Below, one piece after another: positions 7,977-8,906 of a stretch of DNA of 8,906 bases. Made by a program: the position numbers and the translations under genes. The stretch is from CBCXVS01 sp965178525 (GTDB lineage Bacteria > Tectomicrobia > Entotheonellia > Entotheonellales > Entotheonellaceae). The stretch is taken from contig CBCXVS010000300.1 of NCBI GenBank assembly GCA_965178525.1, forward strand, positions 1 to 8,906, in the 5' to 3' direction. Position 1 is the stretch's first letter. Each line of letters starts with the position of its first letter. The notes beneath the pieces were generated by a model. The model ran no database searches and had not been told where the DNA came from. It saw only the letters and a list, made by a program, of their open reading frames with translations.

Positions 7977-8066
7977 CCCTGCCACATGCCTGACATAACC
8001 TCTTTCTGAGACATGCGTTCTGACCCTATTTTTCCGCCATAATCCCATTTTTCCTGTTGAGTTAGA
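7977..8066. other. Convergent intergenic gap between the Uma2 gene and hicB
   Basis: Ninety bases with no gene. No clear hairpin terminator was seen for either converging gene. It contains TTCTGACCC followed by a T-rich run (8018-8033), discussed as a possible edge motif of the hicAB region. Confidence 0.5.
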
Positions 8067-8480
8067 TCACAACACTATGTGTACGACGATATCGTGACCA
8101 GGAAAAACGGCCTGGAGGAGTTCAGTCAACTTCTCCACAGTCGGCATTGACGTTCCACGCTCATATCGCGCATACGCGTTTCGTGACTTGGCGCCCAGGC
8201 GCTGAGCCGCTTCAGCTAATGAGAGCCCGCTCCGCTCACGTTGCCGACGCAATAACAAACTGATCATGCCCTGAGTGTCGGTCGAGCTCACTTCAAAATC
8301 ACCATGTTGGCCTGGATGTACCTTGACCGAAAACCCCGGACGGTTTGCCAAGGTTTCCAGTAAGTCCTCAACCATGGTGAAAGCTTCCTCGCGGGTGCGC
8401 CCTTGTGTTATGGCCTCAAGAATCGGCACCTCAGCCAGCCAAAACGTTCCGTCTTAGTAGACGTTGCCATAAAATCGCAT
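8067..8480 (-). pseudogene. hicB: HicB-type antitoxin with XRE helix-turn-helix, broken by a stop at codon 9
   Basis: Reconstructed antitoxin of 137 codons. From the ATG at 8480 the frame reads MRFYGNVY, then TAA (8454-8456), then DGTFWLAEVPILEAITQGRT without loss of frame. Family members usually carry Lys or Arg at the stop position, so one base change such as AAA to TAA would explain it. The N-terminal part is the HicB partial RNase-H fold that binds HicA; the C-terminal half, from about SLLLRRQRERSGLSLAEAAQ to YERGTSMPTVEKL, is an XRE-type DNA-binding domain that normally represses the hicAB operon. The start lies one base after the end of the hicA frame, the usual hicA-hicB order. A fragment could start at GTG 8429, lacking the first beta strand and without a visible ribosome site, leaving 120 residues including the helix-turn-helix. 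Antitoxin function is probably lost, though DNA binding might remain. A sequence error is possible. Confidence 0.85.
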
Positions 8481-8481
8481 G

Positions 8482-8659
8482 TTAGCTTTCCCCTGTGGCT
8501 CGTCGAAGAATCGCTCGCGCCAGGTTTTCGTTAATCTCAGCGTGATGCGGTATGGCTTCTTCACGCTCACCATCGGTCCAGATGTCATCTCGCCTACCGT
8601 GGCGCAAAAACCGTCCAGCCAAGCTGACGGAGAGCTTTCTCTAAGTCGCGTTTCTTCAT
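8482..8659 (-). pseudogene. hicA: HicA-type mRNA interferase toxin with a one-base frameshift
   Basis: Too short and broken to stand out as an open frame. From the ATG at 8659 the frame reads MKKRDLEKALRQLGWTV, then FAPR and TAG (8594-8596). Removing one T from the run of five (plus-strand A run 8606-8610) restores LRHGRRDDIWTDG, EEAIPHHAEINENLARAI and the end LRRATGES at TAA (8482-8484), a 58-residue HicA of normal size. HicA is a small double-stranded-RNA-binding-fold ribonuclease that cuts mRNA, held inactive by HicB. The conserved catalytic His of the family (as in HGGRHDIW-type segments) appears replaced by Asp in HGRRDDIW, so even the restored frame may be inactive. The stop is one base before the hicB start, so the genes form one operon. 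No Shine-Dalgarno is visible before the ATG. The result is a decayed toxin gene, unless the extra base is a sequencing error in the homopolymer. Confidence 0.82.
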
Positions 8660-8662
8660 GAA

Positions 8663-8695
8663 TTGACTGCACACTTATACGTGTGCAGCTGTCAA
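8663..8695 (-). promoter_or_regulatory. Imperfect palindrome upstream of hicA: candidate HicB operator
   Basis: An 8-bp perfect inverted repeat, CTGCACAC (8667-8674) and GTGTGCAG (8681-8688), with a six-base centre TTATAC, is flanked by a further TTGA/TCAA pair (8663-8666, 8692-8695). It starts four bases from the hicA ATG. On the minus strand it includes TTGACA (8690-8695) and TATAAG (8674-8679), but these are only ten bases apart, too close for one promoter. Position and symmetry fit the operator at which HicB, through its helix-turn-helix, represses its own operon. Confidence 0.5.
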
Positions 8696-8906
8696 GAAAA
8701 GCTTGAACTGTATAACGCTCGCGCTCAGGTCCGGGCGACCTGGAGCGACATACGCACGGCCATCAACGTACGCTGTCGCTAGTCGCCTGCAGTGCATGAT
8801 GAGGTGGGTTCGAGGCACGGGCGTCACGTACATGATCGGGGTCAGATCTTTACTAGAGTTGTTCCTCAATAGCATAAGATCAGGTTCCCTAGCCCAGCCC
8901 AGATGC
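8696..8906. other. Unassigned non-coding end of the window
   Basis: No gene recognised. Short open stretches on both strands match no family I know. GGGGTCAGATCTT at 8838-8850 (minus strand AAGATCTGACCCC) resembles a motif I associate with edges of accessory or REP/transposase-linked regions, but that is memory only. Confidence 0.5.

Noticed and set aside
8454..8672. Open frame of 72 codons on the minus strand across the hicA region
   Set aside because: It is the wrong frame over hicA: the recognisable HicA residues lie in the two other frames and are joined by one base.
8675..8875. Open frame of 66 codons on the minus strand
   Set aside because: No family resemblance and no Shine-Dalgarno, and it runs into the palindrome upstream of hicA.
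8796..8906. Plus-strand frame open to the window end
   Set aside because: Only 37 codons are visible, with no motif and no clear ribosome site.
1..8906. CRISPR array, tRNA, rRNA or insertion sequence
   Set aside because: No regularly spaced repeats, no cloverleaf or rRNA signature and no transposase coding sequence were seen.

Overview
The window looks like a stretch of chromosome from a Gram-negative bacterium. By eye the base composition is moderately GC-rich, Shine-Dalgarno sequences are good, and there is an exported binding protein and a two-membrane-segment hybrid kinase. The mix of a multidomain hybrid kinase, a peptide-type binding protein, a zinc alcohol dehydrogenase, a short-chain dehydrogenase, a Uma2 protein and a HicAB pair recalls large genomes of environmental or symbiotic bacteria (Candidatus Entotheonella/Tectomicrobia, or similar uncultured lineages). 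That is an impression from gene content only; no rRNA, tRNA or marker gene is present to fix the taxon.

Layout. Positions 10-4737 (minus strand) hold a two-gene unit: first an exported SBP_bac_5 binding protein (3097-4737), then, 48 nt downstream, a membrane hybrid histidine kinase with cache-like sensor, HAMP, GAF, HisKA, HATPase and two receiver domains (10-3048). A good sigma70-type promoter lies upstream at 4832-4860. Neither permease nor ATPase genes of a transporter are present, so the binding protein may serve the kinase as a ligand-presenting partner. Positions 4738-5156 are non-coding.

Positions 5157-7119 (minus strand) hold a second unit: a short-chain dehydrogenase (SDR) gene (6352-7119), then a zinc-dependent alcohol dehydrogenase (5157-6242). 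Both are NAD(P)-linked oxidoreductases and may act on related alcohol/carbonyl substrates. The SDR reading frame is broken by one amber codon at residue 112, where a tryptophan would fit; the rest of the fold and all catalytic residues are intact.

Positions 7266-8906 look like an accessory region. A plus-strand Uma2-family protein (DUF820, PD-(D/E)XK nuclease fold) faces a minus-strand hicA-hicB toxin-antitoxin operon. The operon is intact in layout but broken in both genes: hicA has a one-base frameshift at a run of five T and appears to have lost its catalytic His, and hicB has an ochre codon at position 9. An imperfect palindrome immediately upstream of hicA is the likely HicB operator. 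The last 247 bases hold no gene I can recognise.

No clearly undescribed system was found. The points most worth following are the three single-base lesions within about 1.9 kb (SDR, hicA, hicB), which mean either local gene decay or sequence error, and the transporter-less binding protein/hybrid kinase operon.
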